Shown here: one piece after another, positions 33,401 through 44,352 of the stretch
Layout: the number at the start of each line of letters is the position of its first letter
Position numbering within the stretch: the stretch's first letter is position 1
Assembly (NCBI GenBank): GCA_025558095.1
Contig: JAIVFI010000035.1
Coordinates: 310,001 to 374,000, forward strand
Length of the DNA: 64,000 nucleotides
Direction: 5' to 3'
Source of the DNA: Hyaloraphidium curvatum
Taxonomy: Eukaryota > Monoblepharomycota > Hyaloraphidiomycetes > Hyaloraphidiales > Hyaloraphidiaceae
Made by a program: the position numbers and the translations under genes
Notes under the pieces: generated by a model
Seen by the model: the letters and a program-made list of their open reading frames with translations, nothing else
The model's database searches: none
What the model was told of the DNA's origin: nothing

Positions 33401-35921
33401 TCACTGTCCGTCCCGCTTTTCGAACTCGGCCACAACTTCACGGCCGACGCCAAGGCCCACGGCATTCTCCTTCAACCTTTCGAGTTCCTCCGCCGTGGCT
33501 TCCTCGTACCCATAACCTGCCAGTTCCCCTGCAAGCTGTCGCAGAAGCTTCGCCACCATCTTCGCGTGCAGCCACGTAACACCCATCTCCTCCAAAACCG
33601 CGACGAGCGTCCGTACCCCGAGGCGAGCCCGATCGATGATTCCCCGAACGTTCGGATCCGTGCTGGTGTGGTCGCAGTTCCTCAGGCTCAGCAATTGGAC
33701 CAGTCCCGCCTGGAAGAACATCCACGGGGTGATCTGCGCCAGTTGCTCTGGTCCATCCTCCCACGGCGCCCGCGACCGGGAGACAAACAGGTCCGCGAGG
33801 CGCAGCACGCTGTCGGCGTGTTCCACGCACGTCAGAAAATGCGGAGAAGCGATCCAATCAACGTCCCGCGCCATCGACGAGAGCACGCGAGGGCGGTGAA
33901 GAACGATCTGCACCGTGTGGTAAAACGTGCTCATCATGACGTCGAAAATGGAGCTGACGTCCCTCCCGAAATGAATTTTGGGGAAGAAAATGCGCGTGAA
34001 CTGCAAAGTCTCCGGGGCCTGGACCTCGGAGCTCTTCATTTCGGGGGGCACCGCCTGCCACCAATCCTCGATTGCCTCCTCGAGAGCCTTTAGCTCCGCG
34101 GCGCATTCCGCACTGAAGGGGCTGATCCCTTTCAGAGCACAGCGTTGATGGAAGGACAGAACCCGCGCGAAAGCCTGAAAGAGCACGCAGCAATAGCCGA
34201 AAGGGTCGAGGTTTGCCGGAAACGCAATTTTGCCGGTCGGAGATAGGCGCTGCGCCCGCGTTAGACCCATCCACTCCAGTGCAACCTCGGCCGGTGTGTT
34301 CAGCTTAGTGAGGTCGGCGTCAACGAGAATGGCAGGGTAGGGCTCGATTTGGAACAGGCCCGGCCGCGGGCCCGCTTCGTCGGTGAACTCGAAGATCTGC
34401 TGGTCGCACGGCATGGAGACGCGACACTCCTCGTCCTGGATCATGCAGCTTCTGTCCGACGCAACGGCACCCTCTCTGTCGAGAATGTACGCGGTCCACC
34501 ACGCCCTCCGGCGCTCCTCCTTTTCCGCCCACGTCATGGGCGGGTCGTCGGGACCAAGAGTGGCCTTGAATTCTTCGGAATCCGGGTCCAAGTTCAACTT
34601 GATGTCCTGGGCGACGCGGATCATTATCCCAGCCTGAAGCCACTCTTGCGATCGGGGTGCGACCGTGACGACGAGGTGCAGGATCATGTGGATCAGACCC
34701 TGAACAGTGCTGAGAGACCCCCCCGATTCCAAAGTGGGATAGAGCAGCGCTTTTGCCTTCTGATAGAAGTAGTCGGGAGCCTGCAAATGCCCGAGATTAG
34801 GAGGCGGTCTGCGGGGCCCATGCGGGCACGACGCCGACACGTACGGCCGCGGGATCAATGGCTGGGTGCTTGGAAAAGCGACATGCCAAGCAGCACATGG
34901 CATAGAGGAGAAAGCGATCGTGCTCGGCAAGCGGCTTGGCCTTGAAGGACGCCGGGTGCAGAATCGGGAACCAGAGGAATCCGGGCGACGTCCAGTACGT
35001 GTTGTAGACGATGTCTTCCATGGCAGCTTCCGGCCCGACTTGGTCCCCGGAGGCGCCCGACTCGGACCCACCGGTGCCGACGCGTAAAGGCGGCGAAGCG
35101 GCCGACAAAGGCTCGGCGTCCGATCCGTCAAAGGTGTACGTGCCGGCGAGGGATACGTCGGGATCGGCCCCGAACGACGACGCACGATCCGAACCTGGAC
35201 CGCCGCCATCGACTGGGTCGAGAAAGTAGCTCATCCCGCCGTCGAGATCCAGGGCTGCCGAGGTAGGAAAAGGAAGCAGGGGTCCGGTGCCGAAGGAGCG
35301 CAGGACCTGTTCCGAGAGGAACTCGAAGCTTGCTCCCGGAACCGTCACGGGCATCGCAGCCTGAGGATTCAGCGGATCGATGATGACGGCAGGTGCGGCG
35401 GAGGTGGCCGACATCGCAGGAACTCCCAGGGTCCCCAGAGTTCCGCTGAAAGAGTAGCTGAGCGCCGGAGCAGCAGCGCCTCCAGACGGCCGCTGCATCG
35501 AAAAGAGCTCGAAATCGCCGCTGGTTTGCTGAGGGGCAGGCGCCGCCTGGCGAGGCAAGCGGAACACGGCAGGGTCCTGCGCCAGCATGCCGCTGAGCGC
35601 GGCCAGGTCCGCCACGGGAGCCGAGGGCCGGCGAGCAACGGCGGACTGGCGAGGGTAGGGCTCCGGCCTGTCGGTACCGCCCTTCTGAAGCATTTCCTCC
35701 AGCTGGCGGATGCGGGTGAGCAGCGCGGACGGCCGCCCTTTTGGGGGACCCCGCTTTCGCGTCGTGCGGGCATAGACGCACTCCTCGTTGGCGAGTATGC
35801 AAGGAGAGCAGCGGGGCTGGGCGTTGTCGCAGCGGGATTTGCGCTTCGCGCACGCGTCGCAAGCCCGCGAGGCTCGGACGCGGCGGGGACCGTCCCCTCG
35901 GTCGCCTTCGTCGCGGATCAT
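33401..35921 (-). CDS. Fungal Zn2Cys6 binuclear-cluster transcription factor
   Basis: Exons 35921..34845 and 34780..33401 give 818 residues (833 if started at 35966). The DNA-binding cluster near the N-terminus reads CDACAKRKSRCDN followed by CSPC and C after six residues, a canonical Zn2Cys6 finger. A basic linker and short coiled coil (LLTRIRQLEEMLQ) suggest dimer binding. The middle is a long Ser/Ala/Gly/Pro-rich activator-like region. The C-terminal half is the fungal-specific transcription factor domain, with KEERRRAWWTAYILDREGA and conserved helices to the end. The 64-nt intron with a perfect GTACGT donor joins SKHPAIDPAA to APDYFYQKAK. Target genes cannot be inferred. The family is nearly exclusive to fungi, which is the strongest taxonomic marker in the window. 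Confidence 0.93.
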
Positions 35922-36065
35922 GTCGCCCTCGACAGCAGATGCTGCGCTGGATTCCAAACGGCACAAAGCAAAGCAGGAGTCGGAAAGGACTGTTGGCGAG
36001 CCGCGAGTCTCCCAGCGGAAGAGGATGGCAGTCGGTGGTCGTGCGCCGCTGCACCCTTCCCCCTC

Positions 36066-36544
36066 TCACTCTCGAATGTCCGCGTGATCACACAAGGCCA
36101 CAATTCTGATTGTTTTAAAATAGCAAAGATCGGTTTCATCACTGACTACAGGAACTCTGGGGAGAGGTTGGAGGAGATGAACTTGGCTCAGCTTCTTTGT
36201 TACAGAGGAAACGAGCTCAATTGCTGCAGAGGCGTCATTCTCCGTCGCAACCGGTACCGTGGATACTAACCCATCATCATCAATCGCGAGCGAGGCAAAG
36301 ACGTGAACGCTCCGGCTGTTGGCGGTCGTCTGGGCCAGATTTCGAAGGACACTGGATCCACAACCCTGGGAGAGCAAAAGGAAAACAGAGCCTGAGATGT
36401 GGTTCCGGTGCAATAGATCTGACGGCTGCTGACCCCTGATCTCGGCACTCGATTCGACAGTTGCGAGGAAGTGGAATTGGGAGCGCCCGTTGCCGTAGAT
36501 CTCGCTCCGAGAGGGCCCGACGCCGGTTCGACGTGTCTTGCCAT
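36066..36544 (-). CDS. Possible Ragulator LAMTOR4-like (roadblock-type) small protein
   Basis: Tentative. A reading from about 36413 to 36066 gives SLAIDDDGLVSTVPVA, then TENDASAAIELVSSVTKK and later DLCYFKTIRIVALCDH. This resembles the LAMTOR4 core (an acidic turn before two beta strands, then E-N-D-x-x-A-A-x-x-I-x-E-L-V, and a final F-K-x-x strand). An acceptor-like tract (TTTTGCTCTCCCAG) precedes GGTTGTGG at about 36371. A leftward ATG at 36544 (MARHVEPASG) could be exon 1, but the donor is unresolved. The start would be 163 bp from the divergent Tudor-like gene, a normal spacing here. Roadblock proteins are too short and variable to be sure by eye. Confidence 0.35.
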
Positions 36545-36707
36545 GCCAACAGAACTAAAGAGAGATGGCGATAAAGATCCAAGCCGTGCCTGGACAGTAG
36601 GAGTCCGATGTGCCAGGGCCCAACACCGAGGCGCGGATCGCCGGCAGAAGTTCACAGGGCGGCTCATGCCGGTAGATCCGTATCGAGAATCCTTCTAGCA
36701 GCTGGGA

Positions 36708-38042
36708 ATGCTCAACTACGACGCGTATCGGGCCGCGATGGCGGCGTTTCGGCGGTTGAGTGAAGCGGTCTCGATCGAGCAGCAGCGCGTCGCGGCGTTC
36801 GTTCATTCTAGCTCCCCTCCGAATCCCACTCGCATTCCAGTCGCTGCTATCGATGACGAAGCGGAAGAACGGCGAAATGAGCAGTGCATCGGGCTCAACG
36901 GCACCTGCTGGAAGCCGGCCCCGTCGCGCGGCCGCTCCGGTTGACTACAACGAGTCGAAACGACCGTCGCGGAATGCGGGAACCCAAAGGACCACCACGA
37001 ACCGCGCGCTCCCAAAGAATCCGAAATCTTCTGACGGAGCTTCGAGCGATGAGCCGGACGAAACTCGGGATCCTCCGCCGCTGCCGAGGTCGCCCGAACG
37101 TCGGAAGGGGACGACTGTCACGAGCTCGTCCGGGCCGAAGGTCGGATTCGAGGACAGCGACGACGAGTTGCCGACCATCGAGCATCTGATTAGGAGCAGC
37201 CCGCTCTCGGTGACGAACGGGATCGGTGGCGTCGCGGTCTCGTCGCCCGTTCCGCACAGGATTCGGGGGTCGTCGCCCGTTGCGTTCTCCTACGATTCCG
37301 ACGATGATGACGCGCTGGCTCCAAGCTGCGGCGATGCCGTGCTGGCCCGATACAAGGGCTCTGTTGATAAGAGATACTACCCGGCCAGGATCACGAAAAT
37401 CGAAGGAAGCGGGAGGTTCACCGCGGAGTTCTGGGACGGGAGCGTGCGAAAGCTGGATCGCGGCGACTTTTTTCTCCCGAGGGACCAAAAATTCGCATCG
37501 TGCAAGGTAATCTCTTTTGGGGCTCTTTGGATACGACCACTGAGTGTGCCCGGATTCAGATCGGAGAGCTCCCCGACACTTTCTTGCACGACGAGGAGTA
37601 CGTCGACGAGGCGCTTTCCACCAAGGTTGCCGAGTACATTCCGGAACTTCTCAACGTGCTCCGCAATGGGTGCCACCGCCTTTCCCTTTTGCTGGCATCC
37701 AAGCAATCGCAGAACGCTCTGAAAGAGCTCCGCGCACTACAAACCTGCGGCGCGTTTTCGTCGGATCAGTGGGAGCTCATTGTGCGAGAGCTGCTCGCGG
37801 CCTTGGAGACGGAGCATCCCGACCCCGATTACAAGTCGTGGGAGCCGCGGGACAAGGACTTGCTCGTGCGCGCCGTGCTGCTTCCGGAGTTCTGCAAGCG
37901 CGATGTCATGGCTGTCACAAAGTGCAGCGAAGAAGAAGCCGAGGTGGCCATCATGGACTCGAAAACGCCGGCCAGCGTCGGGACCGGCACGGCCTGGGTC
38001 GAGCAACTTTTGGCGACGAGGACGCTCTATTCGTCTATGTGA
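36708..38042 (+). CDS. Tudor-like domain nuclear protein, function unknown
   Basis: Probable exons 36708..36800, 36841..37506 and 37560..38042 give 413 residues; starting instead at 36853 gives 378. After a helical start (MLNYDAYRAAMAAFRRLSEA) comes a long basic and Ser/Pro-rich region with acidic clusters. About residues 205-255 form a Tudor/SGF29-like barrel: GDAVLARYKGSVDKRYYPAR, then FTAEFWDGSVRKLDRGDFF. The C-terminal part is all-helical and unfamiliar: ALSTKVAEYIPELLNVLRNG and FCKRDVMAVTKCSEEEAEVA. Tudor-like barrels of this shape bind methylated histone tails. The context is not informative. The 40-nt first intron is short and the weakest part of the model, while the 53-nt second intron joins CK to IGELPD in phase. 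Confidence 0.6.
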
Positions 38043-38324
38043 ACGAGAGGTCAAAGTGGACACTGCATGTCCAGCTGTGCAGATGAGTCAAATCCAACAG
38101 TCCCAACAGACGGCGTCAGTGGCATGGTCATGCTTCGGAGCTCCTCCCGACCACCGGAACATGGGCGCTCGGGGCCAGGATCGGTGGCGTCTGCGATGCG
38201 ATTGGCGGCGTCCGCGAGGGGATCGGAGGTGTGCCGCGGCGGGCAAGCACTGTCGAGAAGGCGTCCTGCCAGTGTGTGCGAGCTCTGAGCGCCCCTGTAT
38301 AGCGCGTCAATCGAGATGGGAGCA

Positions 38325-40350
38325 TTAAGACCAATGATGCTCACTGGTGGCGTCTCCGAAGCGAGAAAGCCGACAAATCTCGCTGAGGCCAGGTAGGCCA
38401 TGCACGTCTGGTGGAAATGTAAGTGAGGATAATCCATGAAAAGGCAATTTGCGGGACCGACATCCGGAAGCCGTCACGATTATGGCTTTGTCCTTGATCA
38501 ACGCCTTGGCCTCAGATTCCACGTCAGCGAGTACGACGTCAGTCGAAGGGAGCACCTTGCGATGCTTGTGCTGGTGGTGATCGGCACCGAGGCTGGCGAA
38601 GGACGTGGTCGAATGCGTGCGCTCCAGACCACGATCGAGCGTCTGAAGCTTGTCTTCCGGTGACGTGTCGTGCACGGCGGCGAGCGTGCGGCAAAAGATC
38701 GGCGTGACTCCGTACAGCAACGCCATGCGAAAGACCGCGGCAGGAGAGCCCGTGGCGGCAATTATCGGCAAATTCGGCCTCGATTTTGATATGAGAGCCG
38801 CCATGTCACCCGTGGTGGTCAGCGTGAGAATCGCTTCAGCCTTGGCCTGGGCGCCGATCGACACGGCACCGTTCGCGATGGCGAAGCGGAAATCCTCAGG
38901 CACGATCGGTTCCGCAGTGTGTCCCCAACCGCTGGAAGGAACTGCATCCACTTGCATGCCTTGCCGATGGTATCTGACCTCCTTCTCCGCCGCGATGCAG
39001 ACGGTCGCCATCACTTGAACCGCAGCGACCGGATACGCGCCCACGGCAGCTTCACCCGACAGCATGATCGCATCGGCCCCGTCAAAAACTGCGTTGGCCA
39101 CGTCTGATACTTCGGCACGAGTGGGGACAGGTGCGTGGATCATGCTCTGCTAAAGCTGTGAGCAAGGACCGTAGACGGGCGCCTAGCCACTTGCCTCCAA
39201 CATCTGCGTCGCCACAATCACTGGTTTCGCCGCTTTGGAGCAAGTAGGGTTGGAATTACACTTTTCTTGGGCGACTTCGTCGTTAGCCTACCTTGGTGTG
39301 CCTTATCTATCAACAACTTTTGGCTTATTGGGACCGATTCGAGCGACAGCTCCACTCCAAGATCGCCTCGGGCCACCATGACGCCATCGGACGCTTCAAG
39401 AATGTGGTCGATGTCTTCCATTCCGCCGGGAGTCTCAATCTTTGAGATAATCATGGGTCTCCACGTCTCCAAGTTGATTCGGAGCAGCCCCGGACTGATT
39501 TCCAAGGTCAAGCTGTCCCCAGAATGATAGTCGTAATGGTCGCTGTCGGCCATCTCGACGGCGCGCAGTTTCTCCATGGCCTTCCTAAGATCCTCGACGT
39601 CCGAACGACGCTGCACGAAGGACATTGCAACAAAGTCCACGCGCCACTTCCAGCAAAACTCGAGATCCCTGAGGTCCTTGTCGGTCACGCAGGAAACGTC
39701 CAGCTTGATGTCGGGTACGTTGATCCCCTTCTTCGACTTGAGGCGCCACGAGTTCTTCATTTCGAGCACGAGCTCGTGGTCACTGATCTTCTCCACCACT
39801 TGCGCCCGCAGATTGCCGTCGTCAAAGAGCACACGTTGGCCCGCTTCCAGCTGGCGGCACACGGGCTCGATCGCGGTCACGATCCTCTCGGAATCCCCGT
39901 GATCCGTGGGATGGTACGCGAGCTTAATTCGCTGCCCGTCCGCGACGTCGATGTATCCCTCGCCGGCGAACGGAGAGGTCCGTATCTTTGGCCCGCACAA
40001 GTCTCCGAGGATGGAGACCGGGATCCCGAGGCTCGCGCTCGTCGCCCGAATGAGCTTAACGACAGGCTCCTGCTCGTACGGGTCGGCGATATGGGAGAAG
40101 TTGATGCGGAAGACGTTGACCCCGGCGAGTATCATCTCCTCGAGTCTCGGCAATCTGGAACAGCCACAGAGAAGGGGATTCGGGGCACACGGTGCCCAGA
40201 AGACGGGAACACGGTCAATGCGGCAGACGATAAGGTCGCGTCATCAGCGGCGCAGGGAAAATGAACCCGGGGCCACACGCACGACGCAGGACCCAGAGTA
40301 GCGACTATCTTGGTCCGTCTTTCAAGGCGGGAGCTCATTGAGGCCGCCAT
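38325..40350 (-). CDS. PYK1: Pyruvate kinase, with a GC-AG intron
   Basis: Exons 40350..40283, 40154..39292, 39232..39195 and 39146..38325 give 596 residues. The glycolytic enzyme makes pyruvate and ATP from PEP and ADP. Motifs are TKIVATLGPAS, GVNVFRINFSH, ILGDLCGPKIR, the active-site strand MIISKIETPGGMEDID, then VMVARGDLGVELSLE. KPVIVATQMLESMIHAPVPT is only formed by joining a 38-nt exon to the last exon across a 48-nt intron that begins GCAAGT, a textbook GC donor. TRAEVSDVANAVFDGADAIM follows and carries the catalytic Thr region. The C domain is longer than usual, and the final about 45 residues look non-family, so a further 3' intron is possible. The typical QKGP is replaced by LCGP, leaving the Lys-Gly pair intact. 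Confidence 0.92.
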
Positions 40351-40620
40351 TTGAATGGAGAGGCCGCCACGTTGACGTCGGATGCGATCCTTCTCGCTGG
40401 CACCGCTGTGACTCTACACCGGTGCGCGAACGGACACTGACCCTAACTTGTGTGGCGGAGGAGGAGGGAGGACGAGAGAAGACGAATGTGGCCTGGTGGA
40501 GGGAGGAGCGAGGACAGGAGCGACTTGGTTTGGGACTGAAGGCCCTATATTGAACAACCTAAACATCGATTCGCCCCGCCCGCCGCCAACTGCACGACTG
40601 TGCATCTGAGGCTTGCGACG

Positions 40621-41625
40621 ATGAAGAGCATCGTTGTTGGCAGCGGAGCGGTGGGCGCCTTCTACGGGTCGCGATTGCACGAGCCGCCCGTGTCTCTCGT
40701 CTCTTGTGTTCTCCGGAGTCATTTCGACGCCGTTCGAGAGCGCGGCGGCTTCAGGATCGAGACCCAGAAGTGGGGTTCGTACGAATTTAGCCCCGAGCAC
40801 CTGTTTCCGGGAACGACGGACGCGTCTTCCACCAAATGGGACTACGTACTCGTGGCGTGCAAAGTCCTGCCCGAGAAGCTGTCGGTTGCGGACCTGGTAG
40901 AGCCCGTCGTCACGCCGGGCCACACGACGCTCGTTCTACTGCAGAATGGGTTGGGCATCGAGCGCGACGTCGCGAGGAGGTTTCCGACCAACACCATCGT
41001 TTCCTGCTGCCTTTATGTGGGATGCACCACCATTTCGCCCGGCGTTGTGCGGCATTTCAACGTCGAGCGGATTGTCATGGGAGTCTACCGCGGCGAGGAC
41101 CTGCACGGCGCGTACACGGTTCCTGCGGATTCGGACGCCAAGATCGCCAGGCTGGCGGACCAGTGGAAGCGCTCCAACACAACCGTGGAGGTCATCCCCG
41201 ACATTTATCCCGCCCGACTGCACAAGAACGCTTGGAACGCGTGTTGGTCCGTGCTTTCAATCCTGAGCGGAGGCATGACGGCGGACGAGCTCGTCGAGGG
41301 CGAGATGCTCGTGCTCTCCCGGCAGATCCTCGAAGAAATCTTTGCGATCGGACACGGACTCCTCGGAGAACGGTTCCCGCCGCCCGGATCCTGGACGATC
41401 GACGAGTATCTCAACGTCACGAAGACCTTGGGACCGTACCGCCCGTCGATGCTCGTCGACTTTGAGGAAGGGCGCGACATGGAGGTCGATGTGATCAGCA
41501 CGGAGCTAGTCCGCATCGCCCGGGAGAAGGGCATCGCGTGTCCCAGGCTGGAGACGACAAATGTGCTCCTCCAGGCCGCAGTCAAAGCCCGCGATTCGAA
41601 ACAAAGACTTGTAAACGGCGAATGA
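40621..41625 (+). CDS. PAN5: 2-dehydropantoate 2-reductase (ketopantoate reductase)
   Basis: Single exon of 334 residues. MKSIVVGSGAVGAFYGSRL is the N-terminal NADPH-binding GxGxxG loop of the ApbA/PanE family. VLLQNGLGIERDVA contains the conserved QNG, and YPARLHKNAWNACWSVLSIL carries the catalytic Lys-Asn pair of the helical C-domain. SMLVDFEEGRDMEVDVIS is the conserved substrate-clamp region with the final Glu/Asp. The enzyme reduces ketopantoate to pantoate on the way to coenzyme A. It is intronless, unlike most neighbours, and divergent from pyruvate kinase across 270 bp (40351-40620). Confidence 0.9.
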   Translation: MKSIVVGSGAVGAFYGSRLHEPPVSLVSCVLRSHFDAVRERGGFRIETQKWGSYEFSPEHLFPGTTDASSTKWDYVLVACKVLPEKLSVADLVEPVVTPGHTTLVLLQNGLGIERDVARRFPTNTIVSCCLYVGCTTISPGVVRHFNVERIVMGVYRGEDLHGAYTVPADSDAKIARLADQWKRSNTTVEVIPDIYPARLHKNAWNACWSVLSILSGGMTADELVEGEMLVLSRQILEEIFAIGHGLLGERFPPPGSWTIDEYLNVTKTLGPYRPSMLVDFEEGRDMEVDVISTELVRIAREKGIACPRLETTNVLLQAAVKARDSKQRLVNGE

Positions 41626-41663
41626 ACATAATCAGACAATCCTCAGCTCATCTCCTCTCCCCT

Positions 41664-42055
41664 TCAAGAGCTTTCCTTCTTGAAGTATCCAGGGTATCGG
41701 GCCATCAAGTTCCCGCCCTGAGCCAGGACCCAGTCGCCGACCGAGAGGTACTGGTCGACCGCGTACTTGGCCGTCTCGTTCGGGATGTTCTCGGTGGCGA
41801 TTTCTGGCGCGGAAGAGGTGAGAGGGAGGTGGAGAGGCCGGCACGCTGGAACGCACTGTAGCCGCCCTTTTGCTTGACGCCGGCGAGGATCGCCGAGAAC
41901 GCAATCAGGTCAACGGTGAGAGGAATGATCTTCGTGGTGTTGAACCTGTGCACGCGGACCAGAGAGGGTCACCCAAGTGGAAGTTTCCGCGACAGGGTCA
42001 GATGACGTTCGCAGCGCGTCCTCGCGGCCCCGGCTGCCGGCTCCGCGACTCACAT
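41664..42055 (-). CDS. Small DUF1748-like fungal protein with split start codon
   Basis: Coding exons 42055..42054, 41945..41857 and 41803..41664 give 76 residues. The only way to start the frame is to join AT (before a GTGAGT donor at 42053) to the first G of exon 2, making ATG across a 108-nt intron. The product begins MFNTTKIIPLTVDLIAFSAI, with LAGVKQKGGY next, then DQYLSVGDWVLAQGGNL and a short polar tail. The Leu-Ala-Gly-Val-Lys motif and Y-L-x-V-G-x-W-V match the DUF1748 family, small mitochondrial proteins of fungi of unknown role. The second intron (53 nt, GTGCGT) is well supported. Confidence 0.75.
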
Positions 42056-42199
42056 CGCTTATGGAGAGTCGAAATGAGAGACGAGGGTCTTGATGGCCGA
42101 AGCAGACCGTTGGCAGCGAGGACGGGAAACGGCTCTTCGATCTTGCGTTGCGCGCTGGCGCTGCCGCGTCGATCATCAAGCCTGCGAACCTGCTGCGAA

Positions 42200-42699
42200 A
42201 TGGCCCCGCCGACGGTCGCGCTCCTGAAGCCCGATTTCGTCGCGAGAGGCGCATCAAATATGCGCCGCGTCATGCTTCTCCTGGAGACGGAGGGATTCGT
42301 CGTGTTGAAGGCCCATCGCGGGATCACATGGAACGCGGCGCAGGCGAGTTCTTTCTACACCCCACACAAGGGAAAATGGTACCTCGATCGTCTCGTCGTG
42401 GGTTGAATCGAGAACCATTGGACTTCCTTTGTCTGACGGATTCATCTCGCGGTGATTTCGGTCGTTGACAATATCATTCACGAACACGCTCAATCCTTCA
42501 GTCCAACATGTCGAGCGGACCTTTCCATGCTCTGCTCCTGGGCCGGAAGGACGCGGAGGACCCCGTGGCTGCCTGGAGATCCCTCTTGGCCAGCGAACTG
42601 AGGCCGCGCTACGGCATCTCGGACACCCGCAACTCGTTCCACGGGTCCAGCGACTACGACGAAGCAAAGCGGGAGGCGGCAATCATTTGGAAGGAGTAA
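42200..42699 (+). CDS. Nucleoside diphosphate kinase, NME6-like
   Basis: Exons 42200..42397 and 42502..42699 give 131 residues. The kinase moves the terminal phosphate between nucleoside tri- and diphosphates through a phosphohistidine. PTVALLKPDFVARG holds the conserved Lys of the NDK fold, FYTPHKGKWYLDRLV follows, and SNMSSGPFHALLLGRKDA is the Kpn-loop area. RPRYGISDTRNSFHGSSDYD contains the active-site His in N-x-x-H-G-S. The insertion before the active site (PVAAWRSLLASEL) and the short C-terminus are like NME6 rather than the housekeeping NME1/2 type. The intron (104 nt) starts GTGGGT. Length is below the usual 150, so part of the N-terminus may be missing. Confidence 0.85.
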
Positions 42700-42778
42700 C
42701 AGAGCGACGTTACTCAGCATTCGCTCCCGATCGGCTCGGAGGAAGGGTGATGGCGAAGCTACTCGTGACAGAGCTCTA

Positions 42779-44235
42779 TCATTCCTCGCGATCTGGCTCA
42801 GAATCAGTATCGACGTCCACGCCTTCCACGACTGTTGGCGGCGAATCGGGCGGAACGATGGCGTTCCGGAACTCCGCCCTCGCCTCTCTCGTGTGCTCTG
42901 GGGTGTGATCTGTCTCATCTTTGGGCAACCAGCTCGTCAACCCGTGAAAATCAGCGCGAAGCACATGGGAACCTACAGTCGATATGGACGAAGCAGCGCT
43001 CAATGTGCGGGAGCTCTTCGATCAGGTCTTGCAGACCTTGGGCGATGTCGTGGCTTTCCCGTACGCTCATGTCTCGCGGCAGCACAATGTCGATCTCGGC
43101 GATATAGAGGTTCCCAAGACTGTAGCTGCGGACCGTGTCCACGGCCTCGATCCGCTCGTCGAACGTGAGCGCCAAATAGGTCAGCAGGTTCAGGGCCTCT
43201 GGCTCCGCGGACGCGCCGACCAGCAGCACAATCTGCTCGTACGCCGTGCTTGCCCAGCTCTTTCGGGCAATGGAACGGGAGTGAGCGTGACTAACAGCGG
43301 CCAGGCAGGCGACTGACCTTCAAGATGAAGACCCCGACAAGCAGGCATCCGAGAGGATCCACCCAACCGGCAAGATACACGCCAGCAAGCGCCGTTGCCA
43401 GGCCGAAACCGTTGATAATGAGGTCGTTGCGATGATCTTGGGCAAGCGTCCGCGCGGAAAGGAACTCCGATAGCATGGAGCAATAGACCAGCAGCGCGGT
43501 TTTCGTGACCAACGCGCCGACGATGAAGGCAACAGCAAGAAGGTCCGTCTGCTTGGGTTCCTCCCCCGTCGACATGACGCCCTTTATACCCTCTACAATC
43601 AGCTGGATTGCAACCGTACTCATCAGGGTTGCGAAGACAATCGTCCCGAGAACCTCCAGCCGGGACTTTCCCGTTGGGTAACGTCGCCGATCGACGTGGC
43701 GGGCAGCGGTCCCCGTGGCGAGGAGCACCAAGCTGCTAATCAGGTCCATGAACGCATCCGCCATTGTAGCGAAAAGCGACAGCGATCCCGTGGCCAACGC
43801 GGCGTAGCCTTGACCGAGGAAAAGGAGCGCATTTGCCACGGTAGACGCGTAGACCGCGATCTTGACCCGCGTCTCCTTGCTCATTTCCTCCTTTTCCGGA
43901 TCCTCGAAGTCTTCCGAAGGAGGATTGAGAAACATCTCGATGAGATCGTTCTGGCGCCGGTAGAATGCGCGAACGTCCCTGTTCTTTAGTTGCGCGATGT
44001 CCTCCTCCGATTTGATCTTCGAACGGAGGTGTAGCGGATCGTCCGCGGGTGGGACGAACGGCTGCCGATGCAGCCGAGGCCCAACCGTGACCACGACATC
44101 GTCCGCGATTGCGGCATTGCGAGGATTCAAGGTAGCTGGGGATGCCGGGGTCGACGGAATCGCCTCGTAGGCCATCCTCTTCACGAAAGGGACCTTGGAC
44201 ACGAGCGTGTCCGGGGGGGGAGGGGACGACATCAC
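42779..44235 (-). CDS. Cation diffusion facilitator (Mn2+-type CDF transporter)
   Basis: Exons 44235..43318, 43259..42977 and 42918..42779 give 446 residues. After a long cytosolic N-terminus there are six membrane segments. The metal-site motifs are DAFMD in the second segment (FATMADAFMDLISSLVLL) and DHRND in the fifth (LAQDHRNDLIINGFG). That D-x-x-x-D / D-H-R-N-D pair is typical of manganese-type CDFs. The cytosolic C-terminal domain reads NLYIAEIDIVLPRDMSVRES and HIERCFVHIDYETDHTPEH, the canonical metal-binding end. The latter is formed only by the final 58-nt intron (42919..42976), which changes an apparent HIDC reading to HIDYE. It would load Mn2+ or Zn2+ into an organelle. Confidence 0.92.
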
Positions 44236-44352
44236 GAGTAATCGCGTCGGAGTCGCCGGCTTGTTTGCTCGCGCGCCGGCCTTGCTGCCAAGATTCTTTC
44301 TCGTTAGCGATCACCACTCGCCATTTAGACTCTGGTGCGCCTCGAATCGAAT

